A DNA stretch of 64,000 bases from G963422745 sp965214285 (GCA_965214285.1 OZ243946.1:1302001-1366000); one strand, 5' to 3'; counted from the stretch's first letter, positions 8,746-19,009 are shown. Translations and numbers: made by a program. Notes: generated by a model not told the origin, from the letters alone.

Positions 8746-9513
8746 TCAGGCGCCTACTGCGTGGAAGCCGCCGTCCACATGCACGATCGAGCCTGTGGTC
8801 TTGGCGAACCAGTCGCTGAGCAGGGCCACCACGCCCGAGGCCACCGCCGAGCTGTCGTTCACGTCCCAGCCGAGCGGGGCGCGCTGCTGCCAGGTCTCCT
8901 CGAAGGCGGCGAAGCCGGGGATCGACTTGGCGGCCATGGTGCGCACCGGCCCGGCGGCCAGCAGGTTGCAGCGGATGCCCTGCGGGCCGAGGCTTCGGGC
9001 CAGGTAGCGGTTGGCGGACTCCAGGGCCGCCTTGGCCACGCCCATCCAGTTGTAGGCAGGCCAGGCCTGCGAGGCGTCGAAGTCGAGGCCCACGATCGAG
9101 CCGCCGTCGCTCATCAGCGGCACGACCGCCTCGGCGAGCATCTTCAGCGAGTACGCCGAGATCTCCAGGGCGACCTTCACGTCTTCCCACTGCGGGGCCA
9201 TGAAGTCCTCGCCCAGGCAGTTCTCGGGAGCGAAGCCGATGGCGTGAACGGCGCCGTCCACCCGATCCCAGCGGGCCGCCAGGCTCTGGCGCAGCGACTC
9301 GGCATGCGACGGATCGGTCACGTCGAACTCGAACACGTCGCAGGGCTCGGGCAGCTTGCGGGCGGTGCGCTCGGTGAGCCGCAGGCCGCGCCCGGCGCCG
9401 GTGAGCACGATCTCGGCGCCTTCGGCCTGGGCCAGCTCGGCCACCCCGAAGGCCAGCGAGGCGTCGGTGAGCACGCCGGTGATCACGATTCTCTTGCCGT
9501 CAAGGATTCCCAC
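8746..9513 (-). CDS. fabI: Enoyl-[acyl-carrier-protein] reductase (InhA-type FabI)
   Basis: A 255-residue NADH-dependent reductase for the last step of the type II fatty-acid elongation cycle. GILDGKRIVITGVLTDASLAF is the FabI/InhA nucleotide-binding start (residues 2-22). AYNWMGVAK carries the catalytic Tyr and Lys with FabI spacing, followed by NLLAAGPVRTMAAKSI as in mycobacterial InhA. The GTG at 9513 is chosen because a clear GGAGGGAAC ribosome site precedes it. Longer frames upstream are unlike the family. It is monocistronic and convergent with parE. Confidence 0.93.
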   Translation of the reverse strand: MGILDGKRIVITGVLTDASLAFGVAELAQAEGAEIVLTGAGRGLRLTERTARKLPEPCDVFEFDVTDPSHAESLRQSLAARWDRVDGAVHAIGFAPENCLGEDFMAPQWEDVKVALEISAYSLKMLAEAVVPLMSDGGSIVGLDFDASQAWPAYNWMGVAKAALESANRYLARSLGPQGIRCNLLAAGPVRTMAAKSIPGFAAFEETWQQRAPLGWDVNDSSAVASGVVALLSDWFAKTTGSIVHVDGGFHAVGA

Positions 9514-9653
9514 GTTCCCTCCAGCGCAGCGGTTGACTCGGCCCGGCACAGCATTGCCGGCGCAGCCCTGAACCTTAGAAGGCGCGCCGCCGGAGGCGGG
9601 CCTCGGCGCGTTCGGACGCGCTCGGGCCGGGGGCGCGGCACAGGCTGCGGCGC

Positions 9654-9659
9654 TACGGT
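9654..9659 (+). promoter_or_regulatory. -10 box (TACGGT) driving a leaderless micro-ORF before mshC
   Basis: TACGGT ends 7 nt before an ATG at 9667, not before the mshC start. This predicts a leaderless 14-codon ORF at the head of the mshC transcript. Confidence 0.5.
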
Positions 9660-9666
9660 CGCCGGG

Positions 9667-9711
9667 ATGGCTCCGCCCGACTGCCTGGCCGGCTCTGATG
9701 GCCGGCGCTGA
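9667..9711 (+). other. Leaderless 14-codon micro-ORF overlapping the mshC start
   Basis: The ATG at 9667 opens MAPPDCLAGSDGRR, ending with TGA at 9709-9711, inside the first codons of mshC (ATG 9698). It sits at the window's usual distance from a -10 box. It contains one Cys codon, and mshC uses cysteine. It may couple or attenuate mshC translation, but it may also be accidental. Confidence 0.4.
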
Positions 9712-10972
9712 CGACACGACCCCTGTCGGCGCCGGCGCGGGCGATGCGCCCTCGGCGCGCGGCACAGCCCCGATGCGGCTGTATGACACCCGCCTGGGCG
9801 AGGTCGTGGACTTCGAGCCGGGCCCGCTGGTGACCATGTACGTCTGCGGGATCACGCCCTATGACGCCACCCATCTGGGGCACGCCGCCGCCTACGTCAC
9901 CTACGACCTGCTGCAGCGCCGCCTGATCGACCGCGGCCACGAGGTGCGCTGCGTGCGCAACATCACAGACGTCGACGACGACCTGCTGCTGGCCGCCCGG
10001 CAACGGGGCGTCCACTACCTGGACCTGGCGTTCGGGCAGAAGGCCCGCTTCGACGACGACATGGCCGCGCTCAACACGCTCGCGCCGTGGAGCGAGCCCC
10101 GCGCCACGGGCGCCATCGCCGACATCCGGGGCGTGATCGCGGCGATCTTCGAGCGGGGCCTCGCCTACGAGATCGACGGCCTGGTGTTCTTCGACACCGC
10201 AGCGGACGCCGGTTTCGGCTCCACCGGCGGCACAGGCCGCAGCCTGCTGGGCCTGCGCCCCGACGCCCCGTCGCCCCAGCAGAGCCTCGAGCCCGACCAC
10301 CCGGCCAAGCGAAGCCGTGAAGACTTCGTGCTGTGGCGGCCCTCGGCACCAGGCGAGCCGGCCTGGGAGTCGCGCTGGGGACCGGGCCGCCCCGGATGGC
10401 ACGTCGAGTGCTCGGCGCTGGCCCTGCGAGAGCTCGGCGAGACCATCGACTTGCAGGGCGGCGGCGTCGACCTGCTGTACCCGCATCACGAGTGCGTCGA
10501 CGCCCAGTGCCGGGCGGCGACCGGCAAGCCTTTCGCCCGCCACTGGATGCACCAGGCGATGGTGCATCTCGACGGCCGCAAGATGTCCAAGTCCGACGGC
10601 AACCTGGTGTTCGTCCACGAGCTGCGCCGGCGGGTGCCCGGGGCGGTGATCCGCCTGGCGCTGTCGACGCATCACTACCGCCGGCCCTGGAACTGGACCG
10701 ACGACCTGATCGACGAGGCGCTGTTGCGCCGCCAAGCCTGGTCTGCCGCCGGGCCCGGTGACGCCGGCCTCGACGAGGTGCGCGCAGCTCTCGACGACGA
10801 CCTCGACGTAGCCGCCGCGCTGGCGGCCGTCGACCGCCATGCAGCCGCAGGCGTTGGCGTGGCGGACGCCGCCGCGCTGCTCGGCGTGCGACTCGACGAC
10901 CCCGCGGGCGCTTCGCCTGCTTCGGCCGCAGGGCCCAGCACAGCAGCTGCGCCCATCGCCGGCACGATGTAG
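9698..10972 (+). CDS. mshC: Cysteine:GlcN-inositol ligase (mycothiol biosynthesis), cysteinyl-tRNA synthetase homologue
   Basis: A 424-residue ATP-dependent ligase that joins cysteine to GlcN-Ins, the third dedicated step of mycothiol synthesis. It has the CysRS fold: YVCGITPYDATHLGH (C50 zinc ligand, H59/H62 of the HIGH motif), WHVECSALA, YPHHE and GRKMSKSDG. I prefer MshC over CysS for three reasons. The protein is short and lacks the CysS anticodon domain. The TPYDATHLGH, NITDVDDDLL and GGGVDLLYPHHE forms are typical of MshC. The C-terminus is an Ala-rich tail. ATG 9698 is used; ATG 9773 (MRLYD) is possible. It is probably cotranscribed with the acyltransferase that follows 12 nt later. 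Confidence 0.8.
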   Translation: MAGADDTTPVGAGAGDAPSARGTAPMRLYDTRLGEVVDFEPGPLVTMYVCGITPYDATHLGHAAAYVTYDLLQRRLIDRGHEVRCVRNITDVDDDLLLAARQRGVHYLDLAFGQKARFDDDMAALNTLAPWSEPRATGAIADIRGVIAAIFERGLAYEIDGLVFFDTAADAGFGSTGGTGRSLLGLRPDAPSPQQSLEPDHPAKRSREDFVLWRPSAPGEPAWESRWGPGRPGWHVECSALALRELGETIDLQGGGVDLLYPHHECVDAQCRAATGKPFARHWMHQAMVHLDGRKMSKSDGNLVFVHELRRRVPGAVIRLALSTHHYRRPWNWTDDLIDEALLRRQAWSAAGPGDAGLDEVRAALDDDLDVAAALAAVDRHAAAGVGVADAAALLGVRLDDPAGASPASAAGPSTAAAPIAGTM

Positions 10973-10984
10973 GCCGAGACCGCC

Positions 10985-11719
10985 ATGAGCGAACCGCAGA
11001 CCCAGCGCCCCGCTGCGCAAAGCCCCCAGGACCACGGGAAGCAGAGCCGTCCGCAGATCCCGCAAGGGCAGCTGCAGGGCGCGGCCCTCGCGGTGGGCAG
11101 GCCGCTGCTGAGCGTCCTCTATCGGATCAAGGTGAGCGGCCGCGACAACGTCCCCGGGGTCGGCCCGGCGATCCTGGCCGCCAACCACAACTCGGTGATC
11201 GACTCGTTCCTGCTGCCGGTCGTGCTCGACCGGCGCATCTCCTTTGTCGGCAAGGCCGAGTACCTCGACGACTGGAAGACCCGCCTGCTGTTCCCCGGCC
11301 TCGGCATGATCCCCATCGACCGCCGCGGCGGCGACGGGGCCCAGCAGGCCCTCGACACCGCAGCCGAGGTGCTCGGGCGGGGGGAGCTGTTCGGGATCTA
11401 CCCCGAGGGCACCCGTTCGCGCACCGGGTTCCTGCACAAGGGCCACACCGGTGCGGCCCGCCTCGCCCTGCGCACCGGAGCGCCGATCGTGCCGGTCGGG
11501 CTGCTCGGCACCCGTGCCATCCAGCCGCCGGACGTGCCGCTGCCCCGGCCCTTCCGTCCCGTGGAGATCAGATTCGGCCGGCCCGTGCGACCGAGGGCGC
11601 CCGGCTCGCCGGGAGACGCCAGGCTGCGGCTCCGCCAGATCACAGACGAGGTGATGTTCGAGATCTCAGAACTGAGCGGCCAGGACTACGTGGACTCCTA
11701 CGCAACCAAGGCGGCCTGA
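10985..11719 (+). CDS. plsC: 1-acyl-sn-glycerol-3-phosphate acyltransferase family protein (PlsC-like)
   Basis: A 244-residue enzyme likely to acylate lysophosphatidate to phosphatidate at the membrane. The acyltransferase block NHNSVIDS supplies the catalytic H-x4-D, and IYPEGTRSRTG is the conserved substrate-binding motif. A polar N-terminal stretch of ~35 residues precedes the domain. The start is the ATG 12 nt after mshC, so the two are likely one transcript. The actual lysolipid substrate is unproven. Confidence 0.85.
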   Translation: MSEPQTQRPAAQSPQDHGKQSRPQIPQGQLQGAALAVGRPLLSVLYRIKVSGRDNVPGVGPAILAANHNSVIDSFLLPVVLDRRISFVGKAEYLDDWKTRLLFPGLGMIPIDRRGGDGAQQALDTAAEVLGRGELFGIYPEGTRSRTGFLHKGHTGAARLALRTGAPIVPVGLLGTRAIQPPDVPLPRPFRPVEIRFGRPVRPRAPGSPGDARLRLRQITDEVMFEISELSGQDYVDSYATKAA

Positions 11720-11831
11720 GCCCGCCGGAGCGGACTGCCGCGACCGGCTGGAGCAGCGAGGCGCCGGGCTGTGGCTCATCTCGACGAGGACCGGGCCGCT
11801 GGCCTCGGCTGAGGGTGCCGGCGCACGCCGG

Positions 11832-11837
11832 TAGCCT
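11832..11837 (+). promoter_or_regulatory. Leaderless -10 box (TAGCCT) of thrS
   Basis: TAGCCT ends 8 nt before the thrS ATG at 11846. This leaves no room for a T-box or other leader. Confidence 0.6.
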
Positions 11838-11845
11838 CGCAAGCC

Positions 11846-13831
<1,986 letters not shown>

Positions 13832-13835
13832 GCCG

Positions 13836-13889
13836 ATGGCCGAGCGCTCCGCCGGTTCGGTCTGCGGCTCCGCCGATGCGGGGGCCTGA
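13836..13889 (+). other. 17-codon micro-ORF between thrS and the HIT gene
   Basis: An ATG 5 nt after the thrS stop region opens MAERSAGSVCGSADAGA. Its stop lies 3 nt before the HIT GTG. The sequences around both junctions (GCCTGAGCCG then a start codon and a GTCGAGC or GCCGAGC stretch) are near copies, so this looks like a duplicated gene start. Confidence 0.3.
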
Positions 13890-13892
13890 GCC

Positions 13893-14408
13893 GTGGTCGA
13901 GCATCTCTGGGCCGGCTGGCGGAGCCCCTACATGAAGACCGACGTGCCGCCCGGAGACCACAGCGGCGTGGAGGTGCCCGAGGGCTCGACCCTGTTCGAG
14001 GCGATCCTCGACTCGGGCCTGCCCGACTCCGAGACCTACATCGTGTGGCGCGGCGAGCTCTGTTACGCGCTGTTGAACCGCTTCCCCTACACCTCGGGGC
14101 ACGTGATGGTGCTGCCGAAGCGGGGAGCGCGCGATCTCGGCGATCTCAGCGACGCCGAGCACAGCGAGCTCTGGGAGGGGGTGCGCATGGCCGTGCAGGC
14201 GATCCGCACGGCGTTCGGGCCGCACGGCGTGAACGTCGGCGCCAACCTGGGCCGCGGCGCCGGCGCAGGGCTGCCCGATCACCTTCACGTGCACGTGGTG
14301 CCGCGCTGGAAGGGCGACACCAACTTCATGACCGCCGTCGCCAACACGCGGGTGCTGCCCGAGACCCTCGATGTCACCTGGCAACGGGTAGTCGACGCCT
14401 GGCCGTAG
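13893..14408 (+). CDS. HIT-family nucleotide hydrolase/phosphorylase
   Basis: A 171-residue histidine-triad protein. HLHVHVVPRW (about residues 131-140) is the HxHxH catalytic motif, and LLNRFPYTSGHVMVLPKR the conserved nucleotide-binding strand. The length and the FxYxSGHVMVLP pattern fit actinobacterial diadenosine-polyphosphate (Ap4A-type) HIT proteins. In actinobacteria this gene regularly sits between thrS and pgsA. Its TAG stop forms part of the -10 box for the next gene. Confidence 0.88.
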   Translation: MVEHLWAGWRSPYMKTDVPPGDHSGVEVPEGSTLFEAILDSGLPDSETYIVWRGELCYALLNRFPYTSGHVMVLPKRGARDLGDLSDAEHSELWEGVRMAVQAIRTAFGPHGVNVGANLGRGAGAGLPDHLHVHVVPRWKGDTNFMTAVANTRVLPETLDVTWQRVVDAWP

Positions 14409-14411
14409 CCT
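14406..14411 (+). promoter_or_regulatory. -10 box (TAGCCT) built on the HIT stop codon
   Basis: TAG of the HIT gene is also the first half of TAGCCT, which ends 7 nt before the GTG at 14419. This is leaderless geometry. Confidence 0.55.
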
Positions 14412-14418
14412 CGCCACC

Positions 14419-15135
14419 GTGGGCGACAAGGCGACCGCAGACGACGACAGCGCTGAGAGCAGCGCAGCCGCCGGCGGCGACGGCGCCGCTGTGAGCGACG
14501 ACGAGATCCGCGACGAGCTGCCCGCCGATCTCGACCCCGCCCAGGCGGCAGCGGCAGCCGAGTACCTGTTCCCCAACAACAACCGGCGCAGGATCCCTGC
14601 CGTGCTGTATTGGCTGATCGGCGTGGCCTGCATCGTGGTCTATGCCACGGCCACGCCCGATGCGGTGCTGGTCAACTCGGGGATCCTGGTGGCCGGCATC
14701 GTGTTGATCCTGGTCGGGCTCTATCACTGGCAGGCAGGCTGGGACCTCGCCTTCGACGAGCAGCACGCCCTGTTGGCCGCCGGCCGCGAGGTGGGCTTCC
14801 CGGTGGGCCATGCCTCGGCTCAGCTCGGCTGGCGGGGCCTGCGCAGCCGCCCGACCTGGCGCATCCTGCTGTACAGCAACGAGGCGGTGCCCGAGCGGCG
14901 CGGCCTGGTGCTCGTCGACGGCGTGGACGGCGAGGTCGTCGACCGTTTCGTGGAGGCCAACCCCGAGGACTGGTCCGAGCACCTCACCGGCCGACAGCCC
15001 GCCGACCGCCGCCCTCCCGCTGCGGACCCTGCCGCCGGGCGCTCCGGCGACGCGGAGCCTGGCGGCGCGGAGCCTGGCAACACTGCCTCTGGCGACGAGG
15101 ATCGCCCTGCCGACGAGCAATCCGGCCTAACCTGA
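14419..15135 (+). CDS. Conserved two-pass membrane protein of unknown function
   Basis: A 238-residue protein with an acidic, disordered N-terminus (~50 residues). Two hydrophobic helices follow (IPAVLYWLIGVACIVVYATA and AVLVNSGILVAGIVLILVGL), then a soluble domain (GWDLAFDEQHALLAAGREVGFPVGHASAQLGWRG, with RPTWRILLYSNE). The C-terminus is low complexity (Pro/Ala/Gly). I do not recognise the family. Its place between HIT and pgsA in the lipid cluster suggests an envelope role. Confidence 0.7.
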   Translation: MGDKATADDDSAESSAAAGGDGAAVSDDEIRDELPADLDPAQAAAAAEYLFPNNNRRRIPAVLYWLIGVACIVVYATATPDAVLVNSGILVAGIVLILVGLYHWQAGWDLAFDEQHALLAAGREVGFPVGHASAQLGWRGLRSRPTWRILLYSNEAVPERRGLVLVDGVDGEVVDRFVEANPEDWSEHLTGRQPADRRPPAADPAAGRSGDAEPGGAEPGNTASGDEDRPADEQSGLT

Positions 15136-15153
15136 GGGACCGAGGAGGACGCG

Positions 15154-15840
15154 ATGTTTGACGGAAACTGGCGCGAGGCGGTCGACCGGGGTCTCGATCC
15201 GATCGGGCGCAGCCTGCGGAGGGCCGGAGTGACCCCCGACATCATCACCGTCGTCGGCATCGTGATGGCCACAGCCGCCGCCTTGGTGATCGGCGCCGGC
15301 TACCTGCGGGCGGGGTTCTTGCTGCTGGTGCTCACCGGCCTGCCCGACGCCCTCGACGGCGCCGTCGCCCGGGCCTCGGGCACGGGATCGGCCCGCGGCG
15401 CCTTCTTCGACTCGGTGTCGGATCGCATCACCGACGCCCTGCTCTTCGGCGGCGTCGCCTGGCACCTGGCGTCCACCGAGCCGGGACGGATCATGATGCT
15501 GCCGGTGGCCGTCATGGCCGTAGCCATGTTCGTCTCCTATCAGCGGGCCAAGGCCGAGTCGCTGGGCTATGTGGCCAAGGGCGGCATCATGGAACGGGCC
15601 GAGCGCTTCATCGTGCTCGCCTTCGGCCTGCTCTTCCCCGAGCTGCTGATCGCCACCCTGTGGGTGATGCTGGCGCTCACCACGGTCACCGCGATGCAGC
15701 GCTTCGTCAAGGTCTGGCGGCAGGGCACCCTCGACCACCCGGTGCCGCCCCGGCGCCAGCGCCGCTCGCCGCGACGCAGCCGTGTGGAGACAGCCTGGCG
15801 GCGGCGCATGAGCCAGCGCCGCAACGTGGGCAACTCCTGA
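15154..15840 (+). CDS. pgsA: CDP-alcohol phosphatidyltransferase (phosphatidylinositol-phosphate synthase-like)
   Basis: A 228-residue integral membrane enzyme. DALDGAVARASGTGSARGAF continuing to FDSVSDR is the complete CDP-alcohol transferase signature (D-G-x2-A-R-x8-G-x3-D-x3-D). The head-group acceptor is probably inositol phosphate, because the gene is followed by an acyltransferase and a PimA-like mannosyltransferase as in mycobacteria. A good GAGGAGG ribosome site precedes the ATG. The Arg-rich tail (PPRRQRRSPRRSR) is cytoplasmic. Confidence 0.87.
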   Translation: MFDGNWREAVDRGLDPIGRSLRRAGVTPDIITVVGIVMATAAALVIGAGYLRAGFLLLVLTGLPDALDGAVARASGTGSARGAFFDSVSDRITDALLFGGVAWHLASTEPGRIMMLPVAVMAVAMFVSYQRAKAESLGYVAKGGIMERAERFIVLAFGLLFPELLIATLWVMLALTTVTAMQRFVKVWRQGTLDHPVPPRRQRRSPRRSRVETAWRRRMSQRRNVGNS

Positions 15841-15877
15841 GCCGCCGGCGGCCCGGCCCGCAGATCGGTCCCCGAGA

Positions 15878-16798
15878 ATGGTCGGCGTCTCGGCATACCG
15901 GGCAGCGGCGGCCTGCGCGCGCCATGCCCCCGAACCGCTGGCGGCTCGCAGTGCGGCGCTGATCGGCCGTCTGGCATCGTCGCGCAACGGCGACGCAGCC
16001 AAGATCGCGGCCCGCAACCTCGAACGGGCGCTGGGCCGGCCGCTGGGGGACTCCGAGCGCCGCCGGCGGGTGGCTCGGGCCTTCGGCTCCTACGCCCGCT
16101 ACTACCTGGAGAGCTTCCGCCTGCCCGACACCGACGTGGCGGTCATCGACCGCGAGTTCGCCTACAGCGGCGTGGACGCGATCCATGCCAACACCGGGCC
16201 GGGCACCGACGGCGCCATCCTGGCGCTGCCGCACCTGGGCACCTGGGAGTGGGCCGCCCACTGGCTGGCCCAGGTGGCCGACGTGAAGGTCACCGCAGTG
16301 GTGGAGCGCCTGGAGCCGCCCGAGGTGTTCGAGTGGTTCGTGGGCCTGCGCTCCTCGCTGGGCATGGAGATCCTGGCGCTGGGCCCCGATGTGGGCAGGG
16401 CCGTGATGTCGGCTCTGAAGCGAGGCCGCCTGGTGTGCCTGCTGAGCGACCGCGACCTCACCGGCACCGGCGTCGCCGTGGAGTTCTTCGGCGAGCGGAC
16501 CACCCTGCCCGCAGGACCCGCCACTCTCGCCATGCGGCTCGGCGTGCCGCTGATCCCCGCCGCGGTGTACTGGCGCGACCACAGCCGCTTCGGCCTGGCC
16601 CGCCCGCCGCTGGACACCGCGCGTCGCGGCCGGCTGCGCGACGACGTGGCCCGGGTCACCCAGGCGCTAGCGGGCGAATTCGAGGCGCTGATCCGGGTCG
16701 CCCCCGAGCAGTGGCACCTGCTCAGCCCCAACTGGCCGTCGGACTATGCGGCGCTCGGTCGCCCGCTTCCTGCGCACCTGCGGGCGCTGGCGCGGTGA
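15878..16798 (+). CDS. LpxL/HtrB-family acyltransferase, probable phosphatidylinositol mannoside acyltransferase
   Basis: A 306-residue peripheral membrane acyltransferase. ALPHLGTWEW gives the catalytic H-x4-E, and LLSDRDLTGTGVAVEFFGE the second conserved block. Family members in diderms acylate lipid A. In actinobacteria the orthologue between pgsA and pimA (PatA) acylates PIM mannose, which is the likely role here. The stop overlaps a GTG that opens a chain of micro-ORFs to pimA. Confidence 0.83.
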   Translation: MVGVSAYRAAAACARHAPEPLAARSAALIGRLASSRNGDAAKIAARNLERALGRPLGDSERRRRVARAFGSYARYYLESFRLPDTDVAVIDREFAYSGVDAIHANTGPGTDGAILALPHLGTWEWAAHWLAQVADVKVTAVVERLEPPEVFEWFVGLRSSLGMEILALGPDVGRAVMSALKRGRLVCLLSDRDLTGTGVAVEFFGERTTLPAGPATLAMRLGVPLIPAAVYWRDHSRFGLARPPLDTARRGRLRDDVARVTQALAGEFEALIRVAPEQWHLLSPNWPSDYAALGRPLPAHLRALAR

Positions 16799-16802
16799 CG
16801 CC

Positions 16803-16886
16803 GTGAGCGTGGTGATGCCGACCGACCAGGCGATCGCCAACCCTCGAACGGCCCTGGCCGTCTCGGCGAGGACGCCGTGCGCATAG
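16803..16886 (+). other. Micro-ORF relay between the acyltransferase and pimA
   Basis: The acyltransferase TGA overlaps GTG 16795 (peptide MTP, stop 16804-16806). That stop overlaps GTG 16803, which opens 27 codons ending at 16886, 10 nt inside pimA (GTG 16877). The sequence around 16796-16806 is echoed just before the pimA start (GACGCCGTG in both), pointing to a duplicated junction. Confidence 0.35.
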
Positions 16887-17974
16887 GCATCGTCTGCCCC
16901 TACAGCCTCACCCTGCCCGGCGGGGTGCAGATGCAGGTGCTCGAGCTCGCACGGGCGCTGCGCCGCCACGGCGAGCGGGTCCGGGTGCTGGCGCCGTGCG
17001 ACGGCCCGCCGCCCGACGCCGGGGTCACGCCGCTGGGGATGAGCCTGCCCACCGCCGCCAACGGCTCGATCGCCCCGGTGGCGCCGGACCCGGCCTGTCA
17101 GCTCAGGGCGATCCGGGCCATGCGCGACGAGTCCTTCGAGGTGATCCACCTCCACGAGCCGCTGGCGCCCGGCCCGACCATGACGGCCCTGCTGACCCGC
17201 CCGGCGCCGCTGCTGGGCACCTTCCACGCGGCCGGCGGCTCGCTGGCCTATGACCTGATGCCGCGGGCGACGCGCTTCCTGGCCGGCCGCCTCGACTACC
17301 GCTGCGCGGTGTCCGACGCTGCTCGGGTCATGGCCCAGGAGGCCCTGGGCGGCAGCTACGAGGTCGCCTTCAACGGGGTGGACCCGGCCCGCTACAACTC
17401 CGGCGACGCCTGGGGAACGCAGGCCAAGACGGTCCTCTTCTTGGGCCGCCACGAGCCCCGCAAAGGCCTGGCCGTCCTGCTGGAGGCCGCCCGTCACCTC
17501 GACGCCGACACCAGGATCTGGGTCGCGGGGACCGGCACCGAGACCGCCGAGCTGAGTGCCCGCCATGCCGGCGACTCGCGCATCGAGTGGCTGGGCACCA
17601 TCACCGAGACCGAGAAGATCGCCCGCCTGCGGGGCGCCGATGTGTTCTGTGCCCCGGCGCTGCGCGGCGAGTCGTTCGGCATCGTGCTGCTGGAGGCGAT
17701 GGCGGCGGGCACGGTGGTGGTGGCCAGCGACATCGGCGGCTACGCCAACGTCGCCCGCAGCGGCACCGACGCCCTGCTGGTGCCGCCGGGCGACCCGCGC
17801 AGCCTGGGCCGGGCGCTTCGCTCGGTGCTCGACCGGCCCCGGCTGCGCGCCGGGTTCGTCGAGGCGGGACGCAAGCGGGCCGAGCACTTCTCCATGGCCC
17901 GTCTCGCATCGCTGTACCTGGGCCTCTACGAGCGCCTCATCGCCGGCGAGTCCCAGCGAAGCGAGGCCCGCTGA
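16877..17974 (+). CDS. pimA: GT4-family glycosyltransferase, PimA-like phosphatidylinositol mannosyltransferase
   Basis: A 365-residue GT-B enzyme expected to transfer mannose from GDP-mannose to phosphatidylinositol on the inner membrane face. IVCPYSLTLPGGVQMQV is the PimA-type N-terminus. HLHEPLAPGPTMTALL and NGVDPARY are conserved, and ALRGESFGIVLLEAMAAG carries the E-x7-E nucleotide-sugar motif. Short by ~15 residues relative to mycobacterial PimA. It follows the acyltransferase through overlapping micro-ORFs. Confidence 0.85.
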   Translation: MRIGIVCPYSLTLPGGVQMQVLELARALRRHGERVRVLAPCDGPPPDAGVTPLGMSLPTAANGSIAPVAPDPACQLRAIRAMRDESFEVIHLHEPLAPGPTMTALLTRPAPLLGTFHAAGGSLAYDLMPRATRFLAGRLDYRCAVSDAARVMAQEALGGSYEVAFNGVDPARYNSGDAWGTQAKTVLFLGRHEPRKGLAVLLEAARHLDADTRIWVAGTGTETAELSARHAGDSRIEWLGTITETEKIARLRGADVFCAPALRGESFGIVLLEAMAAGTVVVASDIGGYANVARSGTDALLVPPGDPRSLGRALRSVLDRPRLRAGFVEAGRKRAEHFSMARLASLYLGLYERLIAGESQRSEAR

Positions 17975-18005
17975 CCCAGGCCGCGGGTCTCCTGGCCGGC
18001 CTGCC

Positions 18006-18114
18006 TGCGCTGGGCGGTTGCGCCGATCGCGGACCCGGCCTGCGCTGGGCGGTTGCGCCGATCGCGGACCCGGCCTGCGCCGATCGCGGACTCGGCCTGC
18101 GACTGTGCTCGGCC
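18006..18114. repeat. 35-bp tandem repeat downstream of pimA
   Basis: Two exact 35-bp copies (18006-18040, 18041-18075) and two shortened copies (18076-18097, 18098-18114), all ending CTCGGCC or CCCGGCC. The array fills most of the gap between pimA and the M48-like gene. Function unknown. Confidence 0.9.
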
Positions 18115-18153
18115 TGACGCGGATTCTGCTGGCGAATCCGCGGCGTTGCGCGG

Positions 18154-18159
18154 CATAAT
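18154..18159 (+). promoter_or_regulatory. -10 box (CATAAT) of the M48-like gene
   Basis: CATAAT ends 7 nt before the ATG at 18167. It deviates from TANNNT only at the first base. Confidence 0.45.
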
Positions 18160-18166
18160 CGCAGCG

Positions 18167-18877
18167 ATGCCTGTCGTATCGCCACGTCTACTCGTCGTCG
18201 TGCCGGCCGTGTTGATCGCCGCTGTCGCCGGCGTGCTCTCGGCTGTGGTGCTGTCGTCGTTCGCTGCGGCCGCGGCAGCGGTGATCGTCGGCGTCGCCGT
18301 CGGGGCGTTCCTTTGGTTCGCGGCCACGTCCATCGCCTTGCGCCACCTGGGCGCCGAGCCGTTGCCGCCCGGCGAGGCGCCGCGCCTGGAGAGCATCGTC
18401 GAGAGCGTCTGCGCCGGATCGGGCATCACCGAGCCTGAGCTGCACGTGGTCGACGCCGAGCCCATCGACGCAGCCGTGGCCGGGTCGTCGCGCGACACCC
18501 ACCTCGTGGTCACCCGCGGCCTGCTGGAGCGGCTCGACCGCCTCGAGACCGAAGCAGTGGTGGCCCGCGAGCTGGGCCAGTTCGGCTCGGGGATCCAGGC
18601 TGCGACTGTTCTGGTGGGCGCATCCCGAGCCTTGGGCCCGTTGGGGGAGGCGATGCGCAGAAGGCTGGTCGACGACCGCCGCCTGGCCCGAGCAGACATC
18701 GACGGCGTGCGCTTCACCCGCTACCCGCCCGGCCTGGCCACCGTCTTCGACAAGGCCGTCGCCTCGGCGCGGGTCAACGACGTGCCGGCGTGTCGTCACC
18801 TCTGGATGATCGGCCCGCAAGAATCCCGAGTCCAGCCGCCGCTGAGGGAGCGCCTCGACGTCCTGCGCGAGCTCTGA
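18167..18877 (+). CDS. HtpX/M48-like membrane protein that has lost its zinc site (pseudoprotease)
   Basis: A 236-residue protein with two N-terminal membrane segments (about 8-32 and 33-57). A domain follows whose order matches M48 peptidases: LHVVDAEPIDAAVAG, THLVVTRGLLERLDRLETEAVVARELGQF. The HExxH zinc motif should fall at 134-138 but reads R-E-L-G-Q; both histidines are gone and only the Glu remains. Proteolysis is therefore very unlikely. The family assignment rests on the flanking pattern and on the known M48 gene at this locus in related genomes (recalled, not checked). It might be a scaffold or regulator. Confidence 0.65.
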   Translation: MPVVSPRLLVVVPAVLIAAVAGVLSAVVLSSFAAAAAAVIVGVAVGAFLWFAATSIALRHLGAEPLPPGEAPRLESIVESVCAGSGITEPELHVVDAEPIDAAVAGSSRDTHLVVTRGLLERLDRLETEAVVARELGQFGSGIQAATVLVGASRALGPLGEAMRRRLVDDRRLARADIDGVRFTRYPPGLATVFDKAVASARVNDVPACRHLWMIGPQESRVQPPLRERLDVLREL

Positions 18878-18996
18878 GGGGCGAGCGGCCGCAGCCTTGG
18901 CCGGTCTGCCGCCGGATATCGGCCACACGTCCACCCGGGGCACCGGGGCGCAGGGCCAGGCGATTCCTGGCCGGGTACTTGAGGCGCCGGCAGCGG

Positions 18997-19002
18997 TAGC
19001 AT
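18997..19002 (+). promoter_or_regulatory. Leaderless -10 box (TAGCAT) of pdxST
   Basis: TAGCAT ends 7 nt before the pdxS ATG at 19010. Confidence 0.6.
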
Positions 19003-19009
19003 CTGTGCC

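Noticed and set aside
9698..10972. Calling this gene cysS
   Set aside because: Length, missing anticodon domain and MshC-type motif variants favour the mycothiol ligase; a true cysS is expected elsewhere.
11720..11845. A T-box or other leader upstream of thrS (also hisS and alaS)
   Set aside because: The -10 boxes lie 8-9 nt before the start codons, leaving no leader; no T-box sequence is seen.
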